Assembly (NCBI GenBank): GCA_004555205.1
Contig: SFIY01000035.1
Span: forward strand, 1-15,988
Direction: 5' to 3'
From: Clostridiales bacterium
Lineage (GTDB): Bacteria > Bacillota > Clostridia > Oscillospirales > Oscillospiraceae
Length of the DNA: 15,988 bases
Below the pieces are notes generated by a model. That model was not told the DNA's origin. It worked only from the letters and a program-made list of their open reading frames with translations, and ran no database searches. The position numbers and the translations under genes are program-made. Of this stretch, positions 1 through 6,854 are shown piece after piece. Each line of letters opens with the position of its first letter. Within the stretch, counting starts at the first letter, position 1.

Positions 1-123
1 ATACCGCGAGTCAAATTTGATAGCATGTGCTGACCGATAGACGCTGTCCGTTGGTACATTATTTTGAAAACTGTGTCCAATTTTTGTTGACTACTGCATT
101 AAGTTAAGTTTTTTGACGAATAC

Positions 124-168
124 GAAAAAAGTACCCACCCCGTTTTGTCCGTGCGGCTTAGGGATAAT
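124..168. repeat. Left end of the island (candidate attL with inverted-repeat arm)
   Basis: Seen: AAAAGTACCCACCCC at 127-141 is matched base for base, inverted, at 14318-14332. An inner arm, GCGGCTTAGGGATAAT (153-168), is matched in inverted orientation at 14288-14303 with two differences. The site sits just beyond the 3' end of the large serine recombinase gene, where such elements usually have an end. The only bases shared directly by both ends are GTAC (131-134), so crossover would fall there. Inference: this is one half-site of the recombinase. The core dinucleotide cannot be fixed, because GTAC is its own reverse complement. Confidence 0.7.
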
Positions 169-184
169 GTAAATCTCTAAAAAG

Positions 185-224
185 AAGACGGCATAGTTTA
201 CAGCAATGTAGGCTATGCCGTCTT
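185..224. terminator. Bidirectional hairpin terminator at the 3' end of the large recombinase gene
   Basis: A perfect 12-base stem, AAGACGGCATAG (185-196) and CTATGCCGTCTT (213-224), encloses a 16-base loop. Read leftward it is followed by CTTTTT; read rightward it runs into TCTTTTCTT. The recombinase stop codon (complement of 213-215) lies inside the stem, so the hairpin ends this transcript with almost no untranslated tail. It also shields the island edge from transcription entering from the left. Confidence 0.85.
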
Positions 225-1880
225 TTCTTGCGCTTCAACGGGGATTTCAACGGCCCCGATGAAATTCCAGTAGATGACTATTGTTTGCTTTTTCGTGCGT
301 GTGCCGGGGACCTTTTCTGGCTTGAGGACCTCAATCCTTTCCACGAAGGACCGGATGATTTCAGCGGTCAGTTCCGTGATGTCCGTGTACTTGCGCACCA
401 TTCCGAGGAAGGAGTCTACATTCAGCCGCTGTTCCTTTGAGGCGGCAATGAACTCAGTAAGCTCGGCTTTACGGCTTTCCAGCTGATTCTGCTCGGCCTC
501 ATAGGAGGCGGACAGCTTGGCAAAACGCTCATCGCTGATCTTGCCCTCCACATTGTCCTCGTAGAGACGCTGAATGATGCCGTCCAGTTTGCCAATGCGC
601 TCCTCTGCCTGTGCAAGCTCACGGGTGCTGTCACGGAGCTGCCGGGTCAGTTCTTTTTCGCTGTGCCGTGTGACCATCTGTATGAAATCCTCCTCATGCT
701 CACGAGCGTATGCGGTGATGAGCCGCAGTTCCCGGAGCAGAATTTCCTCCACCTGAACATTGTGAATCTGGTGCGGAGTACACATTCCTTTGTGCTTGCG
801 ATACTTGGCGCAGACGAAAATCTCCTGCTCGTGCGTCCAGCCCCGGTGGCGGACCTGATATAGCTTTGAGCCGCAATCGGCGCAGAACAGCATACCGGAC
901 AGGATCGGCATCTCGCCCATCGGTGTAACACGCCGTCTGCCTTCACGGATGCGCTGGACGATATCGAAGCTCTCCTGATCGATGATGGCCTCATGCGTAT
1001 TCTCGAAGATTACCCACTCGGAGGGATCGTTCGTCAGTTTTTTCTTGTCCCGGAACGATTTTGTGCGAGTTTTGAAATTGACCGTATGGCCGAGGTATTC
1101 CTGCCTCGTGAAAATCCGGGTGATCGTCGTATCATCCCATCCGTAAGGGCTGTGACCGTCTGACCGGGCCGGGAGCGTGATGCCGAGCCGCTTTGCGTGG
1201 TAGATCGGTATCTCGATCTGCCGCTTCTCCAAAATGGAGGCAATCTGGGAGGGCCCGTAACCGGCGATGCACAAGCGGAATATCTCCCTGACCACCTGTG
1301 CGGCCTCCTCGTCCACGATCCAGTGGTTTTTATCCTCCGGGTCCTTCAGGTAGCCGTAAGGCGGATTGGTGCAGAGCGGCTTTCCGGCATTGCCCTTCGC
1401 CTTAAACACAGCCTTGATTTTCCGGCTGGTATCCTTGGCGTAGAACTCGTTGAAAATATTGATGAAGGGCGTCATGTCGTTTTCCGTGCCGTTGATACTG
1501 TCCACGCCGTTGTTGATGGCGATGAAGCGGATATCGTGGGCCGGGAAAAGCATCTCCGTATACATACCGACCTGAAGGTAGTCCCTTCCGAGGCGGCTCA
1601 TATCCTTTACGATGATGATGCCGATTTTGTCCTCGTTGATCATGCCGATGAGCCGTTGCCAATCCGGTCTGTTGAAATTGGTCCCACTGTAACCATCATC
1701 CACGAAATACATCGTATTCGGGAAATTCTGGTCATCAGCGTACTTTTTGAGAATGGCCTTTTGATTCACAATGGAGTTGCTCTCCCCGTGAAGGTCATCC
1801 TCTTGGGACAGCCTGCAGTACAGGGCCGTAATCTTGTCTCCTGCGATAGAAGACGGTCTATATGAAGTTGTCATATTCAT
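213..1880 (-). CDS. Large serine recombinase (TnpX-like) of the island
   Basis: A 555-residue site-specific recombinase that cuts and rejoins DNA through a serine-DNA link. It probably integrates and excises this island. Seen: resolvase-type catalytic domain at about 16-160 with nucleophile Ser25 in YCRLSQED and the arginine-rich SRLGRD segment at 95-100. The recombinase DNA-binding domain follows (about 165-310), then a zinc ribbon with Cys333, Cys336, Cys357 and Cys367, a charged coiled coil (about 405-475), and a C-terminal part like that of TnpX-type recombinases (about 480-545). The length is normal and no disruption is visible. The start at 1880 has AAAGGAGG a few bases upstream; Met3 is a less likely alternative. 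It is the last gene of the leftward set, 72 bases after tnpW and next to the left end. Certain as a family; its role in moving this island is inferred from position. Confidence 0.95.
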   Translation of the reverse strand: MNMTTSYRPSSIAGDKITALYCRLSQEDDLHGESNSIVNQKAILKKYADDQNFPNTMYFVDDGYSGTNFNRPDWQRLIGMINEDKIGIIIVKDMSRLGRDYLQVGMYTEMLFPAHDIRFIAINNGVDSINGTENDMTPFINIFNEFYAKDTSRKIKAVFKAKGNAGKPLCTNPPYGYLKDPEDKNHWIVDEEAAQVVREIFRLCIAGYGPSQIASILEKRQIEIPIYHAKRLGITLPARSDGHSPYGWDDTTITRIFTRQEYLGHTVNFKTRTKSFRDKKKLTNDPSEWVIFENTHEAIIDQESFDIVQRIREGRRRVTPMGEMPILSGMLFCADCGSKLYQVRHRGWTHEQEIFVCAKYRKHKGMCTPHQIHNVQVEEILLRELRLITAYAREHEEDFIQMVTRHSEKELTRQLRDSTRELAQAEERIGKLDGIIQRLYEDNVEGKISDERFAKLSASYEAEQNQLESRKAELTEFIAASKEQRLNVDSFLGMVRKYTDITELTAEIIRSFVERIEVLKPEKVPGTRTKKQTIVIYWNFIGAVEIPVEAQEKTA

Positions 1881-1952
1881 AAAAATCCTCCTTTCCGACC
1901 GTCTTCAAGCGGTAGTCTATTACACCGTACTATCGCAGGATTATCAAGTCAT

Positions 1953-2153
1953 TCAGGCAATATTATTGTGTACAGGCTGATAACTTTTCTGCGCCGTTTC
2001 CACGCCGTCCAGTATCAGCTTTTTGACCTTATCGTAGGCCGTTTCTTTTGCCGCATCGCCCTGTACCGAGATGACCGTAAAGAGTGTGTTGCCGATGGTC
2101 ATTTCGGTACTGCGGCATGGCTTGCCGTTGTAGGTGGTGATTGCGCTATCCAT
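1953..2153 (-). CDS. tnpW: TnpW-like transposon-encoded small protein
   Basis: A 66-residue protein resembling the TnpW family, which is found beside TnpX-type serine recombinases in Tn4451-like elements; its molecular role is not established. Seen: the N-terminal stretch ITTYNGKPCRSTEMTIGNTL followed by FTVISVQ is the recognisable family core, and a lysine-rich helix follows. Its start codon overlaps the capsid gene stop as TGATG, and no good ribosome-binding site precedes it. Translation is therefore probably coupled to the capsid gene. The recombinase lies 72 bases downstream on the same strand. The family call rests on remembered sequence similarity. Confidence 0.8.
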   Translation of the reverse strand: MDSAITTYNGKPCRSTEMTIGNTLFTVISVQGDAAKETAYDKVKKLILDGVETAQKSYQPVHNNIA

Positions 2154-3082
2154 CAGGACGTCATCTTCATGACCTTTACGGCCTCCGGACGGAGCAGGAA
2201 TCCATCCAGATGCTCGACACCGACATAGCCGATCTTCTGCCCAAGTGCGAACTTCTCGAAAAGAGTGCGTACGGTGAGCGGCATACGGTCTACGATGGTG
2301 TAGTAGGAGAAATCACCGAATGCGATGGGCTTGCCGTCCGAAGGCATATACTCGGAAATGTGGACGGGCTTACCGAGGATGGTATCGCTGTTCTGATTCC
2401 AGAGATACTGGCCGTTCTGGTCCTTGAGCGTTTTCAGCTTCAGAGCCGTCTCGTCATTCATGAGCCATGCGCCGTTTGCACGGTAGGGCTTGAAGACGGA
2501 GAAGTACAACGCCAGAACATCGTCAAAGCTGATGTCCCCGGCCGCCTCCACGCCGATCTCGGCACCTTCGGTATCGTGCAGAATGCCTCTCGGCATATTG
2601 ACGCCGGTGCCGTTGATGAAGGCGGCCTCCTCAGCCTTGCCGAAACGCTTGGCGAACTGGACCACAAGGTATCTTTCCAGATCGAAACCGAGGTCACTGA
2701 TGAAATCGGTTTCGATGGAGGTGATGATAGCCAGCTTGTGAGCGGCCACATCCTTCTTCGGGAAACTCTCTGCGGTGGTGGGAATGGTGCCGTGTTCGGA
2801 TACCCACGCCGGGAAATCATCGTTGTCGGAGAGCCAGATCTTGCTGTCGCTCTTGGTGGCATTCATAACGGTGCCGATCCTGCGGAAGAGGTCATATTCC
2901 TTCAGGGCAGCATTATACTTGGTGGCAGTGCTCTCCGGGAGCAGATAGGTGTTGGTGAGGCTGTGCTTGCCGTCAATGAGGTCACCGTAGGCTTTGTCGC
3001 TGCCACGCATAGCCTTCCAAAAGCTGTCGTTGTAGCTGCTGATACCGGTAGCTACGTACTTGTTGTTGATGTGATTATTCAT
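2153..3082 (-). CDS. HK97-type phage major capsid protein, solitary
   Basis: A 309-residue protein of the HK97 capsid fold family, whose members assemble into icosahedral shells. Seen: the family's NGTG..MPRGIL segment (157-167), a preceding long helix rich in E and K (about 130-152), and the C-terminal strand pattern around FGDFSYYTIVDR (255-266) and HLDGFLLRPEAVKV (291-304). The start at 3082 follows GTAAGGAGGACAAA, an excellent ribosome-binding site; the open frame extends upstream to 3319 but that part overlaps the next gene in another frame. The protein begins close to the capsid fold and lacks the roughly 100-residue N-terminal scaffold (delta) domain of HK97 gp5. No protease, portal, terminase or tail gene is near. 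It could build a small shell for the island, be a repurposed shell protein akin to encapsulins, or be a decoy for a helper phage. Function beyond the fold is unknown. Confidence 0.85.
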   Translation of the reverse strand: MNNHINNKYVATGISSYNDSFWKAMRGSDKAYGDLIDGKHSLTNTYLLPESTATKYNAALKEYDLFRRIGTVMNATKSDSKIWLSDNDDFPAWVSEHGTIPTTAESFPKKDVAAHKLAIITSIETDFISDLGFDLERYLVVQFAKRFGKAEEAAFINGTGVNMPRGILHDTEGAEIGVEAAGDISFDDVLALYFSVFKPYRANGAWLMNDETALKLKTLKDQNGQYLWNQNSDTILGKPVHISEYMPSDGKPIAFGDFSYYTIVDRMPLTVRTLFEKFALGQKIGYVGVEHLDGFLLRPEAVKVMKMTS

Positions 3083-3095
3083 GATTTTGTCCTCC

Positions 3096-3377
3096 TTACA
3101 GACAGTAGCGGCAAAGATACATGGCCGCATTATCGGGTGTGTAGTAGTGTTCCATCTGTTTGCCACAGCACGGACAGGCAATTTCGTCCGATTTCGTGTG
3201 GCCGTGAAGATGGTAGATGTGAGGCATGACCTCTTCGAGATAGGGCTTGCCGGAGCTTTTGAACTGATCCGCCGACATCGCCGGGAACAGGGCCACTTTC
3301 TGATGGCAGGAATCGTCAATGGCGATGACCGGGAAATATCTTGTCTCCGGCAGACCGTTTTCGTCCGTGATCCTCAT
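3096..3377 (-). CDS. Small zinc-ribbon protein of unknown function
   Basis: A 93-residue protein that I do not recognise. Seen: a C-terminal zinc ribbon with CPCC (Cys68, Cys71) and CRYC (Cys89, Cys92), a histidine-rich patch HIYHLHGH (53-60) just before it, and an N-terminal half without clear motifs. No signal peptide or membrane segment. The start overlaps the previous gene's stop as ATGA and follows GGAGG, so the two genes are co-translated. The capsid gene begins 13 bases downstream on the same strand. It may bind nucleic acid, but that is only a guess from the zinc ribbon. Confidence 0.75.
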   Translation of the reverse strand: MRITDENGLPETRYFPVIAIDDSCHQKVALFPAMSADQFKSSGKPYLEEVMPHIYHLHGHTKSDEIACPCCGKQMEHYYTPDNAAMYLCRYCL

Positions 3378-3649
3378 ACCCGGCCTCCGTTCAGCGGTTT
3401 GCCGTTCAGGTCAAAGAAACACTCACGGCAGAACTGCATGGCTTCGGCATAGGATTTGAAGACCACTGTGGAAAAACCGTACTGGACACGCCAGTGCCAA
3501 TTCTTCGTATCGTTGCTTTCGAGGATGGCCACAGGGCGTCCCCGTTTGGTGAGAAGCAGCTTTACGCAGGTGTAATCCTTGGTGGAGAAATCTCTCGCGT
3601 CGGCATCTGTGAAAACCGCCTTTTTCTGGTAAATCAGCTTGTGAAACAT
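3374..3649 (-). CDS. Small hypothetical protein, first gene of the capsid cluster
   Basis: A 91-residue soluble protein that I do not recognise. Seen: a mixed alpha/beta pattern without signal peptide or membrane helix. A basic N-terminal half (about 25-45) carries LLLTKRGRPVAILES, and the C-terminal half is rich in aromatic residues (NWHWRVQYGF, FKSYAEAMQFCRECFF). The start at 3649 is preceded by AAGGAG with good spacing. Its stop overlaps the next start as ATGA. It opens the four-gene cluster with the zinc-ribbon protein, capsid protein and TnpW. The coupling and good start make it a real gene, but its job cannot be read from the sequence. Confidence 0.7.
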   Translation of the reverse strand: MFHKLIYQKKAVFTDADARDFSTKDYTCVKLLLTKRGRPVAILESNDTKNWHWRVQYGFSTVVFKSYAEAMQFCRECFFDLNGKPLNGGRV

Positions 3650-3825
3650 AGTCGTTTTCTCCTTGTTTTTTTGAAAAATTGGGGCCTTTAATTACCCCTT
3701 TGATTTCGCGTTTTTACGCACGAGACCCCACGCCGCTGTCCGGCTTGAAAGGCCACAGAGTTTTTGACCGCCCTACCGGTCACAGGGAGAACGGATATAC
3801 CGCATTTGACCACCACCTTTCATTT

Positions 3826-3910
3826 GGGGCAGATGGGGCAAGCAATTATGGTTATTTCGTAAGAACGTTTTTCTATAGAAAAAAACAAAGTTAGCTGCCC
3901 CACGTGCCCC
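3826..3910. repeat. Inverted repeat GGGGCAnnTGGGGCA flanking an AT-rich spacer
   Basis: GGGGCAGATGGGGCA (3826-3840) and TGCCCCACGTGCCCC (3896-3910) are inverted copies matching at 13 of 15 bases, separated by 55 AT-rich bases. Each arm is itself a near-direct repeat of GGGGCA. The structure lies between the primase stop (3917) and the capsid cluster start (3649). It could be a paired operator, a replication-related site or a long hairpin ending the primase transcript. No clear promoter was seen inside it. The rest of the 3650-3916 spacer shows nothing recognisable. Confidence 0.6.
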
Positions 3911-3916
3911 AGAGTC

Positions 3917-6142
3917 TTATTTCAAGAATTCCACGGCCTCACGGAGCGCATAGCCCATGAGCACTGTGGTTTTCTCTCCACCGGATCTGGGACGCTTGCG
4001 TATGACCTTCCCGGCATCGAACTTCCGCAGCTCGGCAATGAAGTTCTTGTTGTTTTCCACATAGCAGCCGTTCCCGGCGCACCATGTGCGGTAAGCGTCA
4101 TACAGTTCGGAGGTCTTGGTCTCGGCCCTGGCATCGGCCACGAGGCAGTCCTCCGCAAACTGAGCGATCTTGTCGCTTTCGTGGTAGTAAGCGTTGGTGG
4201 CGTCAATGACCGATTGTGGAGGCGTAAAGCCCTCGGCCTGCAGGAGCCGATATCCCTCCAGCATCCAGTTCAGAATTGCGCTCTGCACCTCCGGCTTTCC
4301 GAACTCCGCTTTCAGGCCCTTGTCCTGCTCCCATTCCTCAAAATGCTTGTCGAAGGGGATGATCAGTACACGGCCACTGGTGAAAAGCGTGGTGTCGGTG
4401 ACCACCGGCAGATAATTGGTGTTGACGTACAATTTGAACTGAGGCTGGAAATCGAAGCTGTTCTCATGCAGGAAACGGGCGTTGAGCGTATCGTTGCCGG
4501 TCATGCTCTTGACCTGAGCGGCATTCAGCAGAAGGCCACGGCTCGGCTCCGAGATATTGGCAAGGCGGATACCGGCAAGACGGGCGATGTCCTCGCTGGG
4601 ATTCTGGCTGTTCACGCTGTGCTTGAGCGCAATCGTCTCCGGCCTGACGGCTCTGCCGTAATCGCCCATGACCCGAAGGATGCTTTCCATCAGCGTCCCT
4701 TTGCCGTTACGGGTAGTCTCGCCGTAGAGGAAGAACATACACTCGAAACGGGTATCGCCGCTGACGGAGTAGCCGAGGTCATATTCCGTAGGCGTGATTT
4801 TCGTAAGCCGGTCCTCGGCACTGTGGCCCCGGAACTCCATCGTGCGGAGGTCCAGCGTACCGTTGGCGCAGTTGAACAGGAAACGGTCGCTGTCGAACTC
4901 CTGCATGGAGATCGGATATACGCTCTGGGCATCGGAGAGGATCGTGATTCGCATATGGCGGCTCTGCCATTTCCGGCAGAAATCGATGTAGCTTTTGCGC
5001 TTATGCTCATCGTGGATATCCAGCGCATACCTCATGAGCGCATCGGCCAGAGCCTTACACAGCTCCATCGCCTTCAGAGAGCCGGTGTCGGAGACCCAGC
5101 GTGTGCCGTCATAGATGTGCCACTGCTTTCGCTCCGGGACGAAACGAGCGATGGCCTTGAACACGTCAGCGAACAATCTGCCGTTGCCGATGTCGTTCCA
5201 CGGATAGCGGTCATTCTCCGCCGGATGGAGTGAGGCCACGATCTGCTGGAGATCGCTGAAATCATCCGCTGCCGAGGACCTGCCCACGGGTTTGTAGAAT
5301 TCCGTACACATCGCCACAGCCTTGGTAAGTGTGGCTATGCGGTAATCGTCCCGGTTCCACTTATCCCGCATCAGAGCAGATTGCCGGTACAGACGGTCCA
5401 TCTGCTCGGTATCTCCGCCGCACCAGAACGCCAACACCGCACACAGGGCCGCATCCGCCTCGCTGTGGCTCTTTTCGTCCGGGATGGTGCCGTTCCACAG
5501 GGCTTTGAACTTCTCGCCCTGTTTGGAGGCAAAGGCCTTCTGGAGAACGGATTCATCGGAGAGGTAGCTGCCCGGAGCGGTCACACGGGATACCGGCTTT
5601 TCGGCTTTCCGCATATATTTCTCAAGCACCTCGGTCAGAGCGTCCGTCCGTTCCTCAATGCCGGTGCCGCTGATGGCGTTGCCGGTGACAGTGACGAAAC
5701 GGCTCGTGTACCCGGCCACATAGACCTCCAACTTGATCTGGCGGTTATTGATGTAATAGCGGCCCTTGTCATAGGCCGGGAGCGAGGCTTTGAACAGAAT
5801 CCGCACGCCGGTCCCGGACGGGCTGTATTCCGTATAGGTATCCATCCGTGCGATGATGTCCTCGGCCATATCCGACAGCACGCCATCCTCGACACAGCTG
5901 TCGATGTCGATGGCGCAGATGTCCCCGAAGACGCCGATGCCGATGCCGTCATATCCGGCCCTGTGTCTGACGGCTATGGCGTAATCGGTGAAGGTGGCTT
6001 TATTTGCGGAATCCGCACGGAGGCCGTTCGTCTGATACGGCACCTTGGTCCTGCTCCCGTCACGCTCCTCATATTTCCAGAGGCAGAAGGCACCTCGTTC
6101 CTTTAATTCCTGTGGCAGCTTTTCGTACATATCTGTAATCAT
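3917..6142 (-). CDS. Phage/P4-type D5 primase-helicase
   Basis: A 741-residue protein that should prime and unwind DNA to replicate the island. Seen: an N-terminal primase-polymerase domain with acidic pair Asp79/Asp81 in AIDIDSC and SPSGTG (107-112), and a primase C-terminal region (about 200-290). A superfamily 3 helicase follows, with Walker A GETTRNGKGT (474-483), Glu532 in NISEP, the sensor-type VNTNYLP (573-579) and Arg591 in SGRV. A winged-helix-like end follows (about 650-740). The Walker loop form TTRNGKGT occurs in the clostridial branch of this family. Compared with remembered relatives, about 30-40 residues appear to be missing between EYD (453-455) and LGYSVSGDTR (456-465), with the frame kept. 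Met5 (6130) may be the true start: AAAGGATGAT precedes it at fair spacing, whereas for Met1 the purine run abuts the ATG. It starts beside the repeat array at 6174-6750. Confidence 0.9.
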   Translation of the reverse strand: MITDMYEKLPQELKERGAFCLWKYEERDGSRTKVPYQTNGLRADSANKATFTDYAIAVRHRAGYDGIGIGVFGDICAIDIDSCVEDGVLSDMAEDIIARMDTYTEYSPSGTGVRILFKASLPAYDKGRYYINNRQIKLEVYVAGYTSRFVTVTGNAISGTGIEERTDALTEVLEKYMRKAEKPVSRVTAPGSYLSDESVLQKAFASKQGEKFKALWNGTIPDEKSHSEADAALCAVLAFWCGGDTEQMDRLYRQSALMRDKWNRDDYRIATLTKAVAMCTEFYKPVGRSSAADDFSDLQQIVASLHPAENDRYPWNDIGNGRLFADVFKAIARFVPERKQWHIYDGTRWVSDTGSLKAMELCKALADALMRYALDIHDEHKRKSYIDFCRKWQSRHMRITILSDAQSVYPISMQEFDSDRFLFNCANGTLDLRTMEFRGHSAEDRLTKITPTEYDLGYSVSGDTRFECMFFLYGETTRNGKGTLMESILRVMGDYGRAVRPETIALKHSVNSQNPSEDIARLAGIRLANISEPSRGLLLNAAQVKSMTGNDTLNARFLHENSFDFQPQFKLYVNTNYLPVVTDTTLFTSGRVLIIPFDKHFEEWEQDKGLKAEFGKPEVQSAILNWMLEGYRLLQAEGFTPPQSVIDATNAYYHESDKIAQFAEDCLVADARAETKTSELYDAYRTWCAGNGCYVENNKNFIAELRKFDAGKVIRKRPRSGGEKTTVLMGYALREAVEFLK

Positions 6143-6173
6143 CCTTTCCGGAGGGCTTTATCCCGTCCTTGAT

Positions 6174-6750
6174 ACCCACTGGAGGAAAACCGTCCAAGTG
6201 GTCCGCTTTTTCGGAGAAAAAATCTCTTCTCACTTCCCACCGGTTATGAGAGGCCGTTTTGACCAAAGATTTTTGAAGAAAATTTCTGTCCCTCAACTGG
6301 TAGCCTCGGCAGAGGGCCAAAACTGACGGTTTCCGAAAATTTCTTCTCTCCACTACCCACTGGAGGGTTTTGCCGGTTTTGAACGAAAGATTTTGAAATT
6401 TTCTTCGCTCAGTACCCCCCATTGTCAAAAACCGGTAAGGTGGTCCGCTTTTTCGAGAACTTTTTCTCCCACTACCTACTGGAGGGAAATGGGCTGTTTG
6501 GCCAAAAAGATCTGAAACTTTTTCTCTCCAGTACCCCCCTTGATAGTTCAGGCCGTTTTGAACGAAAGATTTTCATATTTTCTTCCTTCAGTACCCACTG
6601 GACAAAAATCGCCGTTTGGTCTAAGAAATCGGAAACTTTTTTCTTTCACTACCCAACGGACATGAGATGCCGAAGTGGTCCGCTTTTCAGGAAACTTTTT
6701 TCTCTCAATACCCAACGGACATGAGGAGCCGTTTTGAACGAAAGAAAATA
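6174..6750. repeat. Array of ten degenerate units of about 60 bases
   Basis: Ten units start at about 6174, 6236, 6295, 6355, 6414, 6474, 6533, 6593, 6651 and 6710, each 58-62 bases; the last is cut short. A typical unit opens with ACCCACTGGA (variants ACCCCCCTTG, ACCCAACGGA) after CAGT or CACT, carries a middle block and closes with GAAACTTTTTCTCTCA. Middle blocks come in kinds: GTGGTCCGCTTTT in units 1, 5 and 9, and CGTTTTGAACGAAAGA or close variants in units 4, 7 and 10. Together with the flanking bases this fills the gene-free stretch from 6143 to 6854. There is no uniform unit with variable spacers, so it is not CRISPR. Its position against the primase gene suggests replication iterons; a regulatory or RNA role is equally untested. 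Confidence 0.85.
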
Positions 6751-6778
6751 AAAAAGCCTCCGGAAATTATCCGAAGGC
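6750..6778 (-). terminator. Leftward hairpin terminator between the R-M promoter and the array
   Basis: GCCTCCGG (6756-6763) and CCGAAGGC (6771-6778) form an eight-base stem with one mismatch around a seven-base loop. Read leftward it is followed by six Ts and further T-rich sequence. Read rightward there is no T run. It would stop transcription moving left into the array, although no leftward gene is visible immediately to its right. Confidence 0.6.
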
Positions 6779-6800
6779 AGTAGATTTCTTCACATTTTCG

Positions 6801-6809
6801 TGATATAAT
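6801..6809 (+). promoter_or_regulatory. Extended -10 promoter of the restriction-like operon
   Basis: TGATATAAT at 6801-6809 is a perfect TGnTATAAT extended -10 element, 46 bases before the regulator start. The region where a -35 box should lie (about 6781-6786, TAGATT) does not match consensus, which is common for extended -10 promoters. It would drive the regulator, both methyltransferase-like genes and the helicase-nuclease up to the terminator at 12331-12380. Confidence 0.7.
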
Positions 6810-6826
6810 AAAGGGCAGTGTTTGAT

Positions 6827-6836
6827 TAACCCGTTA
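6827..6836. promoter_or_regulatory. Possible operator TAAC-CC-GTTA between promoter and regulator
   Basis: TAACCCGTTA is a short dyad (TAAC and GTTA around CC) lying just downstream of the expected transcription start and upstream of the regulator's ribosome-binding site. An autorepressing XRE-type protein would bind in such a place. The dyad is short and could be chance. Confidence 0.25.
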
Positions 6837-6854
6837 GGTGCAAGGAGGCACGAA

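Noticed and set aside
1..59. A minus-strand open frame beginning near 59 and running off the left edge
   Set aside because: Only about 19 codons are visible, there is no ribosome-binding site, and nothing is recognisable. Nothing else was seen in the left flank.
2141..3229. A 362-codon plus-strand frame opposite the capsid gene
   Set aside because: It is the antisense shadow of the capsid gene, which has a clear family pattern and a strong ribosome-binding site.
3083..3319. N-terminal extension of the capsid protein by 79 residues
   Set aside because: The extension overlaps the zinc-ribbon gene in another frame and is arginine/serine-rich without fold-like content. The internal ATG at 3082 has an ideal ribosome-binding site.
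6422..6724. A 100-codon plus-strand frame running through the repeat array, and a 119-codon minus-strand frame at 6069-6428
   Set aside because: The unit length is near a multiple of three, which keeps frames open by chance. Neither has a ribosome-binding site, the peptide repeats are low-complexity and follow the DNA repeat, and unit lengths vary by one or two bases so no consistent protein repeat results.
6174..6750. CRISPR array
   Set aside because: The units are about 60 bases and all parts are degenerate. There is no constant repeat with unique spacers and no cas gene nearby.
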